A DNA stretch of 64,000 nucleotides from contig AJWJ01000003.1 of assembly GCA_000277445.1 (NCBI GenBank), positions 93,566 through 157,565 on the forward strand, written 5' to 3'. The notes under the pieces were generated by a model. It was not told where the DNA came from. It did no database searches and saw only the letters and a list, made by a program, of their open reading frames with translations. Position 1 is the stretch's first letter; every line of letters starts with the position of its first letter. This DNA comes from Polysphondylium violaceum. Its lineage: Eukaryota > Evosea > Eumycetozoa > Dictyosteliales > Dictyosteliaceae. Below, in pieces: positions 1 to 11,387 of the stretch. The position numbers and the translations under genes were made by a program.

Positions 1-2
1 AC

Positions 3-3000
3 TTGTACAAAACTAGTCAGAATCCTGAAAAGATCATCGTTCGAGAGCGCTTAGAGAGATCACCCCAACACATTGGTAATCTGTTGAACAAGATAAAAGA
101 CGTGTTGGGAGAAAAGTCAGAGACGGTCGAATTGGTTGTCTTGAAAGAGAATGAAATGGATAAACAGAGTTATAGCGAAAACACAAAATACACATTCAAA
201 GAGACCAATGTTCTCAAAGAGATACCCGTCGTCGACAGTCTGGTGTGGGATACCAAACGACGGGTGCCACAAGTATACCAGATTCCCTATGGAGTAAAGA
301 GGATCACGTTTATAGGTATCAATGAACCAATTCCTGATGTAATACCAGTGTCGATAAGGGCTGTAAAATTTAAACAAATGAATCAGTGTCTATCTCTCTT
401 TAGCTTTCCCTATTCAGTGCAGTATTTATCTTTGGATGAGAATTTTAAACAGTCCATCTATGATTCCAGAGGTGTGTTGCATTTACCCTCATCTCTTAGT
501 CATTTGGAAATCACTGTTGATATGGACGATCCCTATCATTGGCTCTACGAGCTATCCACTCTGCCAAGTAAAATTACTCATTTAAAGATCCATAGTCTGA
601 GAGAGACTGGTACTTTTAAACATATTCTCTTGATTCCATCGAGTGTCATTGCTCTCGATGTGTCTGATTGTTTGGTTAAAAATATAAAATTAATAGATAC
701 CGATACCTATTATCACAAGAATAAAGACCAACACCAACATCAAGACCAACCTCTATCAAATCTAAAGTCTCTGAAATTACCAAAGAATTACAAACAAATC
801 ATTACAAATCAATCTTTTCCTGTTGGGTTGGAAACATTGGATATATCAAATGTACAGAATATTAAAGATATACTTGATCCCTCTGACCTATCTTTTCTTT
901 TGCCGTGCTCATTGACCTCATTGACATGTTCGTCGCCAGATATGATTCCTGATCATGTTAGACTAAATTACCTAGAATACTCGATTCAACCCTATGTTAA
1001 AAAGATTGTATTCAAGAACACCGAGAGACAAATAACTAGAGATAAGGTACCCCATTCATTCATCCCTCGTACCAGTACACTGAAACCGCTGCCTCTACTG
1101 CCCATTGAAGAATTTGAAACAATGGCTTACTGTGAAGACATTATTCCACCGAGTCCAAAAGTCAATATCCAGCAATTGAATACAATGTATGTGCTATCGA
1201 TTCCCAAATCTGTAGAGAAATTACGAATCACTGATTTCAATCAAGAGTCTTTTCAGAAACTCAAACTTCCGCCCAACTTGACAGAATTGGAGACCTATTA
1301 CCTCGAGGCATCTGTCAAAATCCCAAAATCTCTGAAAAGTATCAAACTCCTTACCTGTACCTATGACCCCGCTATTATTCCATCGTCAGTGACACAACTA
1401 TCAATCAAAGTCGATGAAAATACAATATCTACCCTTTGTCGCCACAACAATAACAGTCCAAAATATCCACCAAATGGTATAATTAAAATGTATGTATTCT
1501 TTATGATTCATCAACACAATCTTATTCTAATTTTAAATTATAGATTTAGCCCTCATATTATTAAAAGCAAAAGTTCTTTACAAACAGTACTAAGTTATCG
1601 AGATTTTAAAGATTGCAAGAATATCGGTAAAAATAACATGACGGCCCATGCATCATCACAAGTCCCTAGTTTTTTAAAGATTTGGAGAAATCAGTATCTT
1701 CAGAAAAAGATTTACGATTACTATTATCCAACAGTCATTACTTTATCAGAGAGAAACAATGAAAATGATATCAATTTCATTACAGAGAGATTTATAAATG
1801 TAAATCTAAAGCTTTTTAACGAATACTCTGTGTACAGGGATAGAGTGCCAGTGGTAAGCAATTTAGACGGTTTTATATTCAATGCCTATGGTCCAAAAAC
1901 ACATATACCCATCACTCCTACGATTAGGTATCTCGAGACTGATTATCTTGTTAAAATTCCAGATGGCCCCACACACTTAAAGGTTTCAAAGGGCATAAAG
2001 AAATCATCAATGAGTGGCCATGAACTGATACCCGCTAGTGTAAAACACCTTCATCTTGCATTTCAATTTATAAAATACTCTATGGTGCCCGACACTGTCT
2101 ATCATCTGGTCATTGAAACGGCAGATATCGTTGCCAATGCCATCCCACCGTCTGTGCAGATACTAGAGATTAAAAATTCAATGAAAAATAATTTTACCCT
2201 GGACCAATATCAGGATTTAATTCCAAGTACTGTTAGAACGCTCATACTCGATGAAAAGGATCTCAGACAAGAAGCTTTTCACAATAACTCTATACCACCC
2301 TGCATTGCAAACATTTTGAGTCAAGCATACCATGTATACGATTCAACCCGACAAACACCCTTAAACACAAGTGTATTGATTTGGCCAAAGAATGAATTGA
2401 TTCTTCATGGTGATATTCCATTTGGTGTTAGGAGAGTGATATTTGGTGATGAATTTAATCAATTTATCTCGCAAAATAGTATACCTCCGTCGGTGACCGA
2501 GATTAATTTTGGTAAACATTTTGATCAATGTCTATCAAATATACATCTTCCAATTTCTTTAAAGTATTTATCTTTTGCTCGATTTAAAAGAGATTTAGTT
2601 AAACATTCTTTTCCACCACTTGTATCTCATTTATCTATTAATTTTGTTGATGGATACCCAATTACAAATTCCATAGAGAATCTTGCAGAATCAATCACTC
2701 ATTTAGATATTAAATGTGATAAATTGCTCTATGTTCCAAAATTTATTAAACATCTCAAGGTCAACACTAGATATGGCGGTTTTGGGTTAAATCCTTTTCT
2801 CAATAGTATCCAATCAAATCAAATAATTTCAATCTATGATAAAGAAGAAAAAGAATCCATAGATCAAGGAGAACAGGTAGAAGATCCTATACCAACAGAT
2901 ATAAATAATAACAATAATAATAATAATAATTGTAAAAAGAAGGTAAATATTCATTTGGAATTTTCATCAAATTTTACACAGCCAATACTTCCAGGAACAT

Positions 3001-3797
3001 TGGACCATTTAAATATAAAATCAATTACTTTTGGTGAATGGTTTAATCAAGCTTTACCAATAGGTTCTATCCCAGAGTCTGTTGAAAAGGTAATTTTTAG
3101 TCGTGAATCACAATTTAATCAACAGTTGTTTAGATTTGAAAATGTTACTTTTCTTGATCTGGGTTTTAAATTCAATTTGCCATTAAGAAAGTTTATGTTT
3201 CCGAAAACCCTCAAATATCTTTATTTATCAGAGTGCTTTAATCAACCTATTAAAAGAAATATGCTTCCAAAGACATTACATTCATTATATTTTGGCTTAA
3301 AATTTAATCAACCCATTCAAAGAGATGTCTTGCCAAGATATTTAAAGGTTTTAAGTTTTGGTGATGAATTTAAACAAAAACTATCACCGGGTACTATTCC
3401 AAACTCAGTTGAACAACTATCTTTTGGTGTAAACTCTATTCTCTATCCAAGATCCATTCCTTCGAGTGTAAGGAAGCTAATTTTGAAAAATCCAATTTCA
3501 ACTCAAACATTGATAGAATGCGTGCCAAACTCAGTCACTGAATTAATTATTCAAGAACATAAAAATGAATGGACAGAATCAGTAGAGCTGGAAGCAAAGC
3601 ATTTACCTCAATCTCTCACCATTCTCTGTATAGATCATCCCAAACAAACTATTTACAATATAGATCATTTACCACCAACAGTGACATCATTATCACTTTG
3701 TAATCATTTATTTAAATCAAAAATACCTCCAAGCATTATAGATCTTCAACTAAATGGTAATTTTAATAAACCAATAAAACATATCATTGACTATTGA
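3..3797 (+). CDS. FNIP-repeat protein, 5' partial, two modules
   Basis: The frame is open at the left edge; its first codon is TTG, so the true start lies outside the window. The stop is TGA at 3795. The C-terminal half carries FNIP-type repeats of about 22 residues, such as FGDEFNQ (about residue 815), FGEWFNQ, ECFNQPI, LKFNQPI and FGDEFKQ. A polyAsn tract lies near residue 970. Around residues 550-570 the motif LKIWRNQYLQKKIYDY matches the F-box-like start usual at the N-terminus of dictyostelid FNIP proteins, so the protein looks like two such modules joined. Residues 496-513 are probably an in-frame intron (1490-1543, GTATGT..ATAG, 54 nt), because they read as hydrophobic, AT-rich nonsense. 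FNIP proteins are thought to be ligand-binding or F-box adaptors; the role here is unknown. Confidence 0.85.
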   Translation: MYKTSQNPEKIIVRERLERSPQHIGNLLNKIKDVLGEKSETVELVVLKENEMDKQSYSENTKYTFKETNVLKEIPVVDSLVWDTKRRVPQVYQIPYGVKRITFIGINEPIPDVIPVSIRAVKFKQMNQCLSLFSFPYSVQYLSLDENFKQSIYDSRGVLHLPSSLSHLEITVDMDDPYHWLYELSTLPSKITHLKIHSLRETGTFKHILLIPSSVIALDVSDCLVKNIKLIDTDTYYHKNKDQHQHQDQPLSNLKSLKLPKNYKQIITNQSFPVGLETLDISNVQNIKDILDPSDLSFLLPCSLTSLTCSSPDMIPDHVRLNYLEYSIQPYVKKIVFKNTERQITRDKVPHSFIPRTSTLKPLPLLPIEEFETMAYCEDIIPPSPKVNIQQLNTMYVLSIPKSVEKLRITDFNQESFQKLKLPPNLTELETYYLEASVKIPKSLKSIKLLTCTYDPAIIPSSVTQLSIKVDENTISTLCRHNNNSPKYPPNGIIKMYVFFMIHQHNLILILNYRFSPHIIKSKSSLQTVLSYRDFKDCKNIGKNNMTAHASSQVPSFLKIWRNQYLQKKIYDYYYPTVITLSERNNENDINFITERFINVNLKLFNEYSVYRDRVPVVSNLDGFIFNAYGPKTHIPITPTIRYLETDYLVKIPDGPTHLKVSKGIKKSSMSGHELIPASVKHLHLAFQFIKYSMVPDTVYHLVIETADIVANAIPPSVQILEIKNSMKNNFTLDQYQDLIPSTVRTLILDEKDLRQEAFHNNSIPPCIANILSQAYHVYDSTRQTPLNTSVLIWPKNELILHGDIPFGVRRVIFGDEFNQFISQNSIPPSVTEINFGKHFDQCLSNIHLPISLKYLSFARFKRDLVKHSFPPLVSHLSINFVDGYPITNSIENLAESITHLDIKCDKLLYVPKFIKHLKVNTRYGGFGLNPFLNSIQSNQIISIYDKEEKESIDQGEQVEDPIPTDINNNNNNNNNCKKKVNIHLEFSSNFTQPILPGTLDHLNIKSITFGEWFNQALPIGSIPESVEKVIFSRESQFNQQLFRFENVTFLDLGFKFNLPLRKFMFPKTLKYLYLSECFNQPIKRNMLPKTLHSLYFGLKFNQPIQRDVLPRYLKVLSFGDEFKQKLSPGTIPNSVEQLSFGVNSILYPRSIPSSVRKLILKNPISTQTLIECVPNSVTELIIQEHKNEWTESVELEAKHLPQSLTILCIDHPKQTIYNIDHLPPTVTSLSLCNHLFKSKIPPSIIDLQLNGNFNKPIKHIIDY
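1490..1543 (+). other. Probable in-frame intron in FNIP gene
   Basis: GTATGT donor, AT-rich body and ATTATAG acceptor. The length of 54 nt is divisible by three and has no stop, so the intron is invisible to an ORF scan. Removing it joins ..IIK-I-FSPHII and deletes 18 residues that look unlike the rest of the protein. Confidence 0.7.
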
Positions 3798-4221
3798 TAC
3801 ACGTAAATGTGCTTTGTGAAAATAATAATAAACAATCTCATTGTAAGGTGCTATCAGGACTATCTAACACCTTTGGCCAGCAATTTTATTTTAAAATGAT
3901 AACCATCATTTTTCTAATAAATGTTTGAAAACCAAAAAATATATTTTGTTTCTCCAAAGAATCGCTATCAAAATTTGATTAAACATCATTAAGGGGCGAT
4001 TCTCGTTTAAGTTTGAAATATATTTAGTAGTCCATGATTTTTTTGTTGCAACACTGACACATTTTTCATTGAACTGATTCGTAAAAAGTTTTAAAACTAA
4101 TTTTTTTTTTTTTTTTTATTTTTAGAAAAAAAAAAAAGTTAAATTAAATACCAAGTACCTGATCAAATATAAATACCTGATGATTTGTGGATTATTAATC
4201 ATTTAATTTTGTAAAAACAAA
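3798..4221. other. Intergenic, AT-rich, one inverted repeat
   Basis: No coding capacity. It holds the 3' end of the FNIP gene and the promoter and leader of the next gene. There is a perfect 8-bp inverted repeat, AGAATCGC at 3958-3965 and GCGATTCT at 3996-4003, with a 30-nt loop. A T-run and an A-run near 4100-4137 could also pair. Confidence 0.5.
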
Positions 4222-5443
4222 ATGAACAGATTTGTTTTTGTAATTCTTTCTTCTCTTTTACTATTTTCTTATACTTCGGCCCTCACACAAGAAAAGGCCG
4301 ATGCCAGTTTTGATGGTGTTGTAGCTGGAGCCGTCGACAATGATAGTTATTTCCTTCGTTCTTATTCTTTTGTAAATCTTGGAGGCAGTTATGCCTCACT
4401 CGGTGCTTCTTTAAATGGTGTTAAGTTTTTTTTTTTTTATGGAATATATTTTTGTTATCTATCACAACCTCATATATTCATCTCACCAAAACAAAGATAA
4501 AAGAAGTTATTAATATTTTTTCAACTAGACTCTTGGTGGCGGAGCTCAGGCTGATTTTATTGGATTTTTATTCAATGCCAAAACTGTAAATTATTTATTC
4601 ACTTATTCTCAAGCTAAATTAGATATCAATAATTTATCAGGCTCAGCAAGTAGTTATGCCCTCAACTATAGACCAACGGTTATCATTGAATACAAAGAAA
4701 CTAATGGTGAAAAAGGATACCAACAAGGTAAAGACACAATTTTGGGTTGGGTAAGATTGGATAGCTTAGACTACTCTCTTGGAAAGAGTGACAAGACATT
4801 CAAAAATTCAAATGGTAAAGAATTTAGAGTAACAATTGTTGAAGCTGAATCCAAACTCTTTGATATGATGTTTTATATTTCTGAAGCACCAGTAAGTGTT
4901 GCTGGAAATGATATTGGTTCCTCTCAATCCAAAATCGATGTCACTATCAAAAACTATTACGATCCCACTCAAAATAAACAAAGCTCTGGTTGTACAGTTG
5001 CCAGTACCACTATTTGTGCTTCTACAGGACCTTCATCTGATCCAGATTCAAGATTAGCCTTAGCTGCAGTATTTTTCAATGCCGACGCTTCCTATGGTGT
5101 CGATATTGACGGAAAGATCGAAATTAACTCGGGTAAAAAAGAAGTCTTTGTTGGTTTCTCTTGGGTTGGCCATGCTGATACTAATACAGATAGTGGAAAG
5201 AGTGCCTCTGCATCTGTTTCAACAAACTCAAACTCCAACGTTGACGGTAATCTTTTTGTTACATCTGGTGGTTTTGCTAATGCCAATGCTAGATTATTAA
5301 TCCACAGTTTTGATGCTGTTAGACCAACCAATGTAGTTTGGGATCCTACCATCGGTGCTTCTCAAGGTAGTTTTGCAATCAAAATTTCGGCTCCATTGGT
5401 AATGATGATTTTATTATCACTCATTGTTACCTTATTAATGTAA
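4222..5443 (+). CDS. Secreted, probably GPI-anchored protein of unknown function
   Basis: Two exons, 4222-4419 and 4529-5443, joined in phase 0 across a 109-nt intron (GTTAAG..CTAG), give 370 residues. The N-terminus (MNRFVFVILSSLLLFSYTSA) is a clear signal peptide. The C-terminus has a small-residue stretch followed by a hydrophobic tail (APLVMMILLSLIVTLLM) with no charged end, as in GPI-anchored proteins. The middle is Ser/Ala/Asn-rich with predicted beta character and several NxS/T sites. Exon 2 reads cleanly from TLGGGAQADFIGF into the long downstream frame, which supports the junction. I do not recognise the family. A cell-surface or matrix protein is the likely class. Confidence 0.8.
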
Positions 5444-5504
5444 TTGTAATAAGAATCTTTTTTTTTTAAATAATAAATAATAAACTTTTATTACATATTA
5501 TTAT

Positions 5505-7126
5505 TTAATCAAAAATTAAATCTATACTTCTTTTTCTCGAAAATTTAAAAGAAACTTGATGAATATCATTATTGTTGCTGTTATTGCTGTTTATATATAT
5601 ACTATCGTTGTTGTTATTATTTACTAAATTGGAAATTGATAATTTTTCAATTGAAGATGAAATTTGTGGTGTACTAACTAAATTTGTAGAAGATGAGGAT
5701 GAGGAAGATGAGGAAGATGATGATATACTTTTTTCTTCGGAATAGTCTTCAACTAATCTTGGTAATCTTGGACAAGAAGATCTAAAAGATGCAGGGGAAT
5801 TTGAATTATTAATGTTACTAGAATTATTATTATTGTTATTATTATTATTATTGATCAAAAAATTAAAACTAGTTAAATGTGTACTGTGACTATTACTATT
5901 GACTGAACCATTATTACTTCTTCTAAATTTATTTGGAGAATCCAAAACAAATGGAGATGAACTTAATGATTTACTTCTAGGTCTAGAGTGCATAATCACT
6001 GGAGAAGAGATACCCATATTCGACAAATCTAAAATTGAATTTCCATAATTTCCCATTAAAGTTTTTGGTGTATTTATAAAAGATGGACTCGTAGATGATG
6101 AACTATTGGCAATTGGAGATTGTAAAAAGTTGAATGGGGGAGTGGGCATAGGAGAAATAGGAACCAAATGAATAGAGTTTGTACTATTGTTTGCAGGTGA
6201 AAAAGATTGAAAATTAATACAAGAGTTTCCTATTAAGGGTGATTCTTTAGAGGGTGATGATGTAGGAGAATATTCATAAGATGGAGAATTTGTTTTTGAA
6301 CTAAAATCAGGGGTCAATAATGGGGAAGTAAACATTTGTGGGACTGATGAAATTGGTGATGAAGGATTTGAGTTATTGTTATTCATATTATTGGATTGAT
6401 TATTTATATTCATATTATTTGATCTATTTATCATCAATTGTTCGTTAGGATAAGATTCTTTCCATGGATCAGATAAATCTTTTAATTTCCAAAATCCATA
6501 ACATTCATGATGATCTGCACCACTCTCAAATAATCTTCTACAATGAGATAAAGCATCTTGTAATTGTTTTCTCCATCCAGCAGTTTCTATTTTTTTAATT
6601 AATTATTAATATCTAAACTAAAAAAGTGAATTTTAAAAAAGAGTATTTACTTTTCTTTTTGGAACAAATTAAACTCCAATGAGCAGCAACATAACCATAT
6701 ACATCTTTTTTTAAATTAAAAAATTCTTTTTCTGGATACAACTTCTTTAATGAAAAAAACACAACTCTTAAAATTGATACCCTATGAAAATTAAAATTAA
6801 TATATTAATCAAAATAAGATAAAAAATAATAATAATAATTACCAAGAAACTGATCTAGAAGATAAACAAGGTGGAGTTTCTCTTGTACAAATATAACATT
6901 GAGACTTATGTTGACAAACATTTTGGAATGAATCATTATTTGGATTTGCTTTAAAATTAAAATAAAATCCTTGGGGAGAGGCACCTACAGGTCCTTGAGG
7001 CTTGTATTTTAGATCATTTTGATTTTTGTCCAACATAAAGTGTGACATGTTATCCATTGATTGTTGTTTAATTATTTTTTGTTCTATAGAGTCTTCTTCT
7101 ACTAAAATTGATTTAAGATGATTCAT
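5505..7126 (-). CDS. Putative winged-helix nuclear protein with Asn/Ser-rich tail
   Basis: Three exons on the minus strand, 7126-6843, 6781-6651 and 6586-5505, with phases that fit exactly (W codon split, then K codon split), give about 498 residues. The first third has a Cys/His cluster (CQHKSQCYICTRETPPC). It is followed by a fold-like segment with FFNLKKDVYGYVAAHW, then GWRKQLQDALSHCRRLF, and ends GFWKLKD. The order helix, W-x3-L-x2-ALS helix and G-W-L wing resembles winged-helix domains of forkhead or ASH2 type, the latter also preceded by an atypical zinc finger. The C-terminal 310 residues are low complexity (Asn, Ser, Pro, with SP repeats). A DNA-binding or chromatin protein is my inference; the exon structure is well supported and the function is not. 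Confidence 0.65.
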
Positions 7127-8751
7127 TTGATTTTGTTTTTGTATTTGGATAATTTTTATTGGTAATGATACAAAAAATGAATAGTATTATAGTAGTAATG
7201 ATAAAAGAGGAATGATTGATTGTACTATGGATAATGATTGTACTATGATGAGAAAGGTGAGGGGAATTTTAATTAAAACAAATAAACAAAACACAAAATA
7301 CAAACTACAATGTTTTAATTAATTTCTTAAATATCCAAATTACAAATTAACGACAAACAAAAATAAAATGAAATGAGCACAGCGTCAAAAACTTATTTAT
7401 TGTGTCCAAAAGGAAAACTTTTAAAATAGAGTTTTAAGTGGTAGTGAGAGTGGGTGTGATAGTGTGGTTGTCGAGGGGTGTTTTGATAGCAAATTCCTCC
7501 ACCCACGATACTAGTACTATATATTATCTCTCCTCAACTTCTATTTTTAAATTTTTAAATCTAATGACGTACATCATTGATGAAACGTTCATTTTTTTTA
7601 AAAATAATAGATCAGAGAGTGTGAGTAGTGAATATATCAAAGGTGTTTAAAAGTGGTTGATAATTAAAAATATATATAATTGGTACATTCATTTCACTCA
7701 CTCACACACCACAATGGAAATCATTTTAAAATTTTCCGTAAGGAAAATATACATATTTGGACATTGAGAGGGTGTTGTTTTAGATTAAATTTATTTAAAA
7801 ATGGTATTTGTGTTGGATTTGAGTGGGGTAATAATAAATATCCTCGCATGACCAAAAGGTTATTTTTAAAGAGTGTGTGGTATTAAATTAAATTCACTTT
7901 TCATTTATTTCAATCTTTTCAAATAGATCGATCTATTAACAATTGAATTTGAAAAAAGAAAAATAAAAAAAGAAATGAATGGATACTATTTTGTTTAAAA
8001 AAAAGTGAGGAATTGAGTAGAAAAGGAAATAAAAAGATGAGATAATAAGTGGTATGTGTGTGTGGGAATAAGTGATTTTTTTTTTAGGTTTCCTCCTCAA
8101 AGAGAGACGACGATTTTAATACACTGTTTTTTCTATTCATATCTACTCATATCTGGTATTGTTAAAAGGCTTTTTTACCCAATGGAGAAACTAGTGATTT
8201 GTGCAAGACATGAGTTGTTTTTGTTGCTTGTTTTTGTTGTTTTCATCATCTAAACCTCGATTTCGTTATTTTATATCACCACCTATCTAATATGTCTATA
8301 TGCACTATTTTTTCAAGGCCATTTTAATTTTAATTACTATATTTATATATAATGATAATGATACAAATATAGTGTGTATAGTCTAGTATAGTATAACTCG
8401 AGTAGGTGTGCTAACAACCCAACCCCTCTTTTATTTTTTAAAAATAAAAATCAACCAACACTAGTTCTCACACTCCCCCACACACACAACTAAAACAACA
8501 AATGGAGAACTCAAAGACAAAGCAACACAAGATATTGATGAGTTTGAGTTATAATAAATGATTCTTTTCCAAATTTACTTTTTTTGAGTGGGTGGACTAA
8601 AAATACTTATAAAATTATTATAGAGATCTGTTTTAAAAGAAATATTGGAAAAGTTAATAAAGTGGTGTTTGTATGTGTCAATATTCAACATGGCAGTAGT
8701 GTTGATAGCAAACTAGGTCAAAACCTATGCGTGCAATTGTTTGCCCAATAA
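7127..8751. other. Long intergenic region
   Basis: About 1.6 kb with no convincing gene; the short frames at 7438-8253 have no family resemblance and unusual composition. It lies upstream of the minus-strand gene starting at 7126, so it probably carries that gene's control region. G-rich, C-poor plus-strand patches at 7195-7265 and 7438-7480 include GTGGGTGTG, reading CACACCCAC on the gene's sense strand. Such sequence resembles the G-box/CA-rich elements bound by GBF in D. discoideum. Confidence 0.45.
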
Positions 8752-10262
8752 CTATCTTTGAACATAATAAAAAGAATAGTATGAAATAAAGTGAGGAGAT
8801 GATCCCCTATAATTATACAACAACAAAACACTTACTTCCTAAATAAATTTTGCCCTTATTGTCTAAGGTAGACGAAATACTCTTCATTGGTAAAGATCGA
8901 CTAGATATTGTATAATATTCTAAAATTCTACCATTCTATAGATTGATGATGACGGAAATGACAATGATGGCAATTGAATTAGTACTAGTGTTTCTTTATA
9001 TGGTAATTAAATAGAGTAACAAACAAGTATACTACATAATAAAAAGAATATTAAGAATAAAAGTTTACCTTTGTATCTGAAATAACGAGAGCAGGTGGAG
9101 ACATTGGAACCTTGATATAGGGAATTCTTAAAAATATTCTTTTTAACCATGGATATGGATGAATAGTATCTAAAAACTTTGATCTAGTTGCATAAATACT
9201 AATAACTAATCTACCTTTACTATCTAAATCGATTCCATCTGGATTTCCTGGTAAATTGTCAATGAAAACTTCATGCTTACCAGCTTTAAATTGAGATGAA
9301 TGCTATATTAGTATAAAAGGATCTTTAATCTCAAAAATTTCTCATATAATTACCATTGGGACCTTTTAACCAATATCTAAGAATTCTATAGGCTCCAGTT
9401 TCAGCCACGAAAATAGACTCCTCTTTGGGATCTAGACAAACACCATTACTATATCTAATACCAGTCATGAGAAGATTAGTTTCCCTAGTCTTTGGATTAT
9501 ATGAGAGTAATTTTCCAAAACCAGATGAACTTGCACAAATGAATAAAGATGGTGTCAATGTATTCCAATCACCATTGCTTTCTCTTATGGGTGCAATATT
9601 TGATGTATCACTAAAATAAATCATACCATCTTTAGCTATTGTCAAGTCCTATGTCCATTATTTGATATATTAGTATAGAGTAAAATAAATAGATAGATAG
9701 ATAGATAGATATATAGACTACTACATACATTTACAAAACTTAATTTAGTACCATTAAATGTCGATGTAAGAATAATTAACTCTTGTCTCTCAAAATCATA
9801 CTTTAACAGACCTTTGACAGAGTCGGCGATAATTAAATTATCATCAGCATCCATTTCAACACCCAATGCTCTGCCACAGGTGACTAGATGTTTAACATTT
9901 TGATTCATGGTCTTGATATCAACCTTGGAGGAATGTGTACTATTACCAAAGAAATCCACTCTGTTATAGATTGGAAATGGTGGCTCAATGTATTTGATTT
10001 CACCAGACTTTAATGGGAAATAAATATTTCCATTCTTTTTGCTAATGGTAAGTGACTCTGGACCTTGATAGTCACCCAATGGTATATACTCTATCATGGT
10101 ATCATCCATTTCCCTCGAGTTGTAGTATTCATCTCCGATTGGTTTTGGTTCAAATGAAAAGAATGGTAAATCTGGTTGAAATGGTAAAAACATGATTGTT
10201 AGTGGTGTAAAACACACAAGGAGCTGTATTAATACAGCTAAGAAAACTATTATTTTCTTCAT
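8752..10262 (-). CDS. APMAP / strictosidine-synthase-like membrane protein
   Basis: Five exons on the minus strand: 10262-9729, 9648-9354, 9283-9069, 8935-8836 (or to 8831) and a last exon of about 60 nt ending near 8752; about 400 residues, close to human APMAP (416). The N-terminus has one hydrophobic anchor (IIVFLAVLIQLLVCF). Family signatures are GPESLTISKKNGNIYF, GVEMDADDNLIIAD, YFSDTSN, RYSNGVCLDP, FVAETGAYRILRYWLKGP, AGKHEVFIDNLPG, NPDGIDLD and IYLG near the end. These are six-bladed beta-propeller proteins of the strictosidine synthase family, usually ER or plasma-membrane anchored and linked to arylesterase-like activity. The acceptor of exon 3 (TTTAAAG) and the donor of exon 4 are the less certain junctions. 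Confidence 0.85.
9686..9715. repeat. GATA tetranucleotide repeat in intron
   Basis: A (GATA)n microsatellite of about seven units within the first intron of the APMAP-like gene. Similar TATC/GATA repeats recur in the CTF18 intron (13746-13773) and in the topoisomerase I leader (about 32142-32159). Confidence 0.9.
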
Positions 10263-10786
10263 ATCGTATTATATAGATAAATGTAATTTATTTGTTTTAT
10301 ATATCTATTGAAACAAATTTCATAGCGAATGAGAAATGATGATGTTCAATTATTTTTTGAAAGAAAAAAAATAAAAATGGGGGACAAATATAAATTTTTA
10401 AAAATATGTACAAACCCCTTTGTCTTTTTTTATTTAAAGGGTTTTATGTCAATATATCTATTAATAGATATCATTGATTGATGTTTGTTTTGGTGTTGTT
10501 TGTTTGTTTGTTTGTTTGTTGTTATTGCTACTGTTGATAAGTTTTATATATGGCTATATATATATATTTGATTCATTTTGTTTAATTAAACATGAATGTA
10601 TGAGGTTAGCAATGGGGGAGGGGGAAAGAGTTTGACCAAAAATGTGTTTTAATCAAATATTGAGGGTGTGAGTTTTGTGAGATGTGTTATAACTATTACT
10701 ATTATTATTGATGTATGAATTATTAAAAGAGTATGGCATTATTATTGTTATTATTATTATTATTATTATTATTGTTGTTGTTGTTT
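10263..10786. other. Intergenic: promoter of APMAP-like gene, 3' region of SmD3
   Basis: Non-coding. It contains a GTTT repeat (about 10496-10520), a G-rich patch (GGGGGAGGGGG near 10614-10625) and a TTA-rich triplet run next to the SmD3 stop codon (10738-10772). No small-RNA gene was recognised. Confidence 0.5.
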
Positions 10787-11197
10787 TTACATTCTTCTTT
10801 GTTGGAAAGTAGTACCTCTACCAGCACCACCTCTACCACCACCCATACCACCACGACCACCTCTATTTGAAGGGCCTCTGCCTGATAAAGAAGCTTTACC
10901 AATATCCAAAGCTTTTCCACGAAGAACGACTCTACCATCGATTCTCTTAAACATTGGAGCGTTTTTCAAGATATCTGGCAAGATAAAGAAACGAATCTTT
11001 GATCCTCTGACATAACAATACTCCATGTTTGATACTCTGCCATCTCTTGCGGTGACCATGATATTCTTCATTTTACAATTCATATTATCTTCGCTTTCAA
11101 TAAGAGTGCCTCTATATAATTCACCATTCTTTAACTCGATTGTAATCACATGTGAATCTGCTTCATGTAGAATCTTTACTGGAATACCTATACTCAT
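10787..11197 (-). CDS. snrpd3: Small nuclear ribonucleoprotein Sm D3
   Basis: 136 residues in a single exon. The Sm fold is almost canonical: [16 protein letters not shown] opens Sm1, followed by [18 protein letters not shown]. Sm2 is present as [20 protein letters not shown], matching SmD3 (RGSKIRFLILPDMLKNAPM). The C-terminal tail is rich in RG/RGG dipeptides ([20 protein letters not shown]), the usual target of symmetric arginine dimethylation in SmD1/D3. SmD3 is one of seven Sm proteins forming the ring on U1, U2, U4 and U5 snRNAs in the spliceosome. The start is set by the conserved MSIG. Length and domain order are normal. Confidence 0.97.
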   Translation of the reverse strand: MSIGIPVKILHEADSHVITIELKNGELYRGTLIESEDNMNCKMKNIMVTARDGRVSNMEYCYVRGSKIRFFILPDILKNAPMFKRIDGRVVLRGKALDIGKASLSGRGPSNRGGRGGMGGGRGGAGRGTTFQQRRM

Positions 11198-11387
11198 TTT
11201 CGCGTTTGTTTATCTATATATATTGTGTGATGATAATCGTGACCTTTTTTTTTAGTTGATCCTCTGAAAAATAGAAAAAAAAATAAAAAAAAAAAATAGC
11301 AAAAAAAAAAAAAAAAAAATAGATTCAAGAAATATCGTGTGTGGTGTGCATATGATCAAAACTTGTATATTTCTTTGATATAATTTA

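Noticed and set aside
7438-8253. Three plus-strand frames of 65-70 codons
   Set aside because: No family resemblance, no shared splice logic, and composition like the surrounding intergenic DNA.
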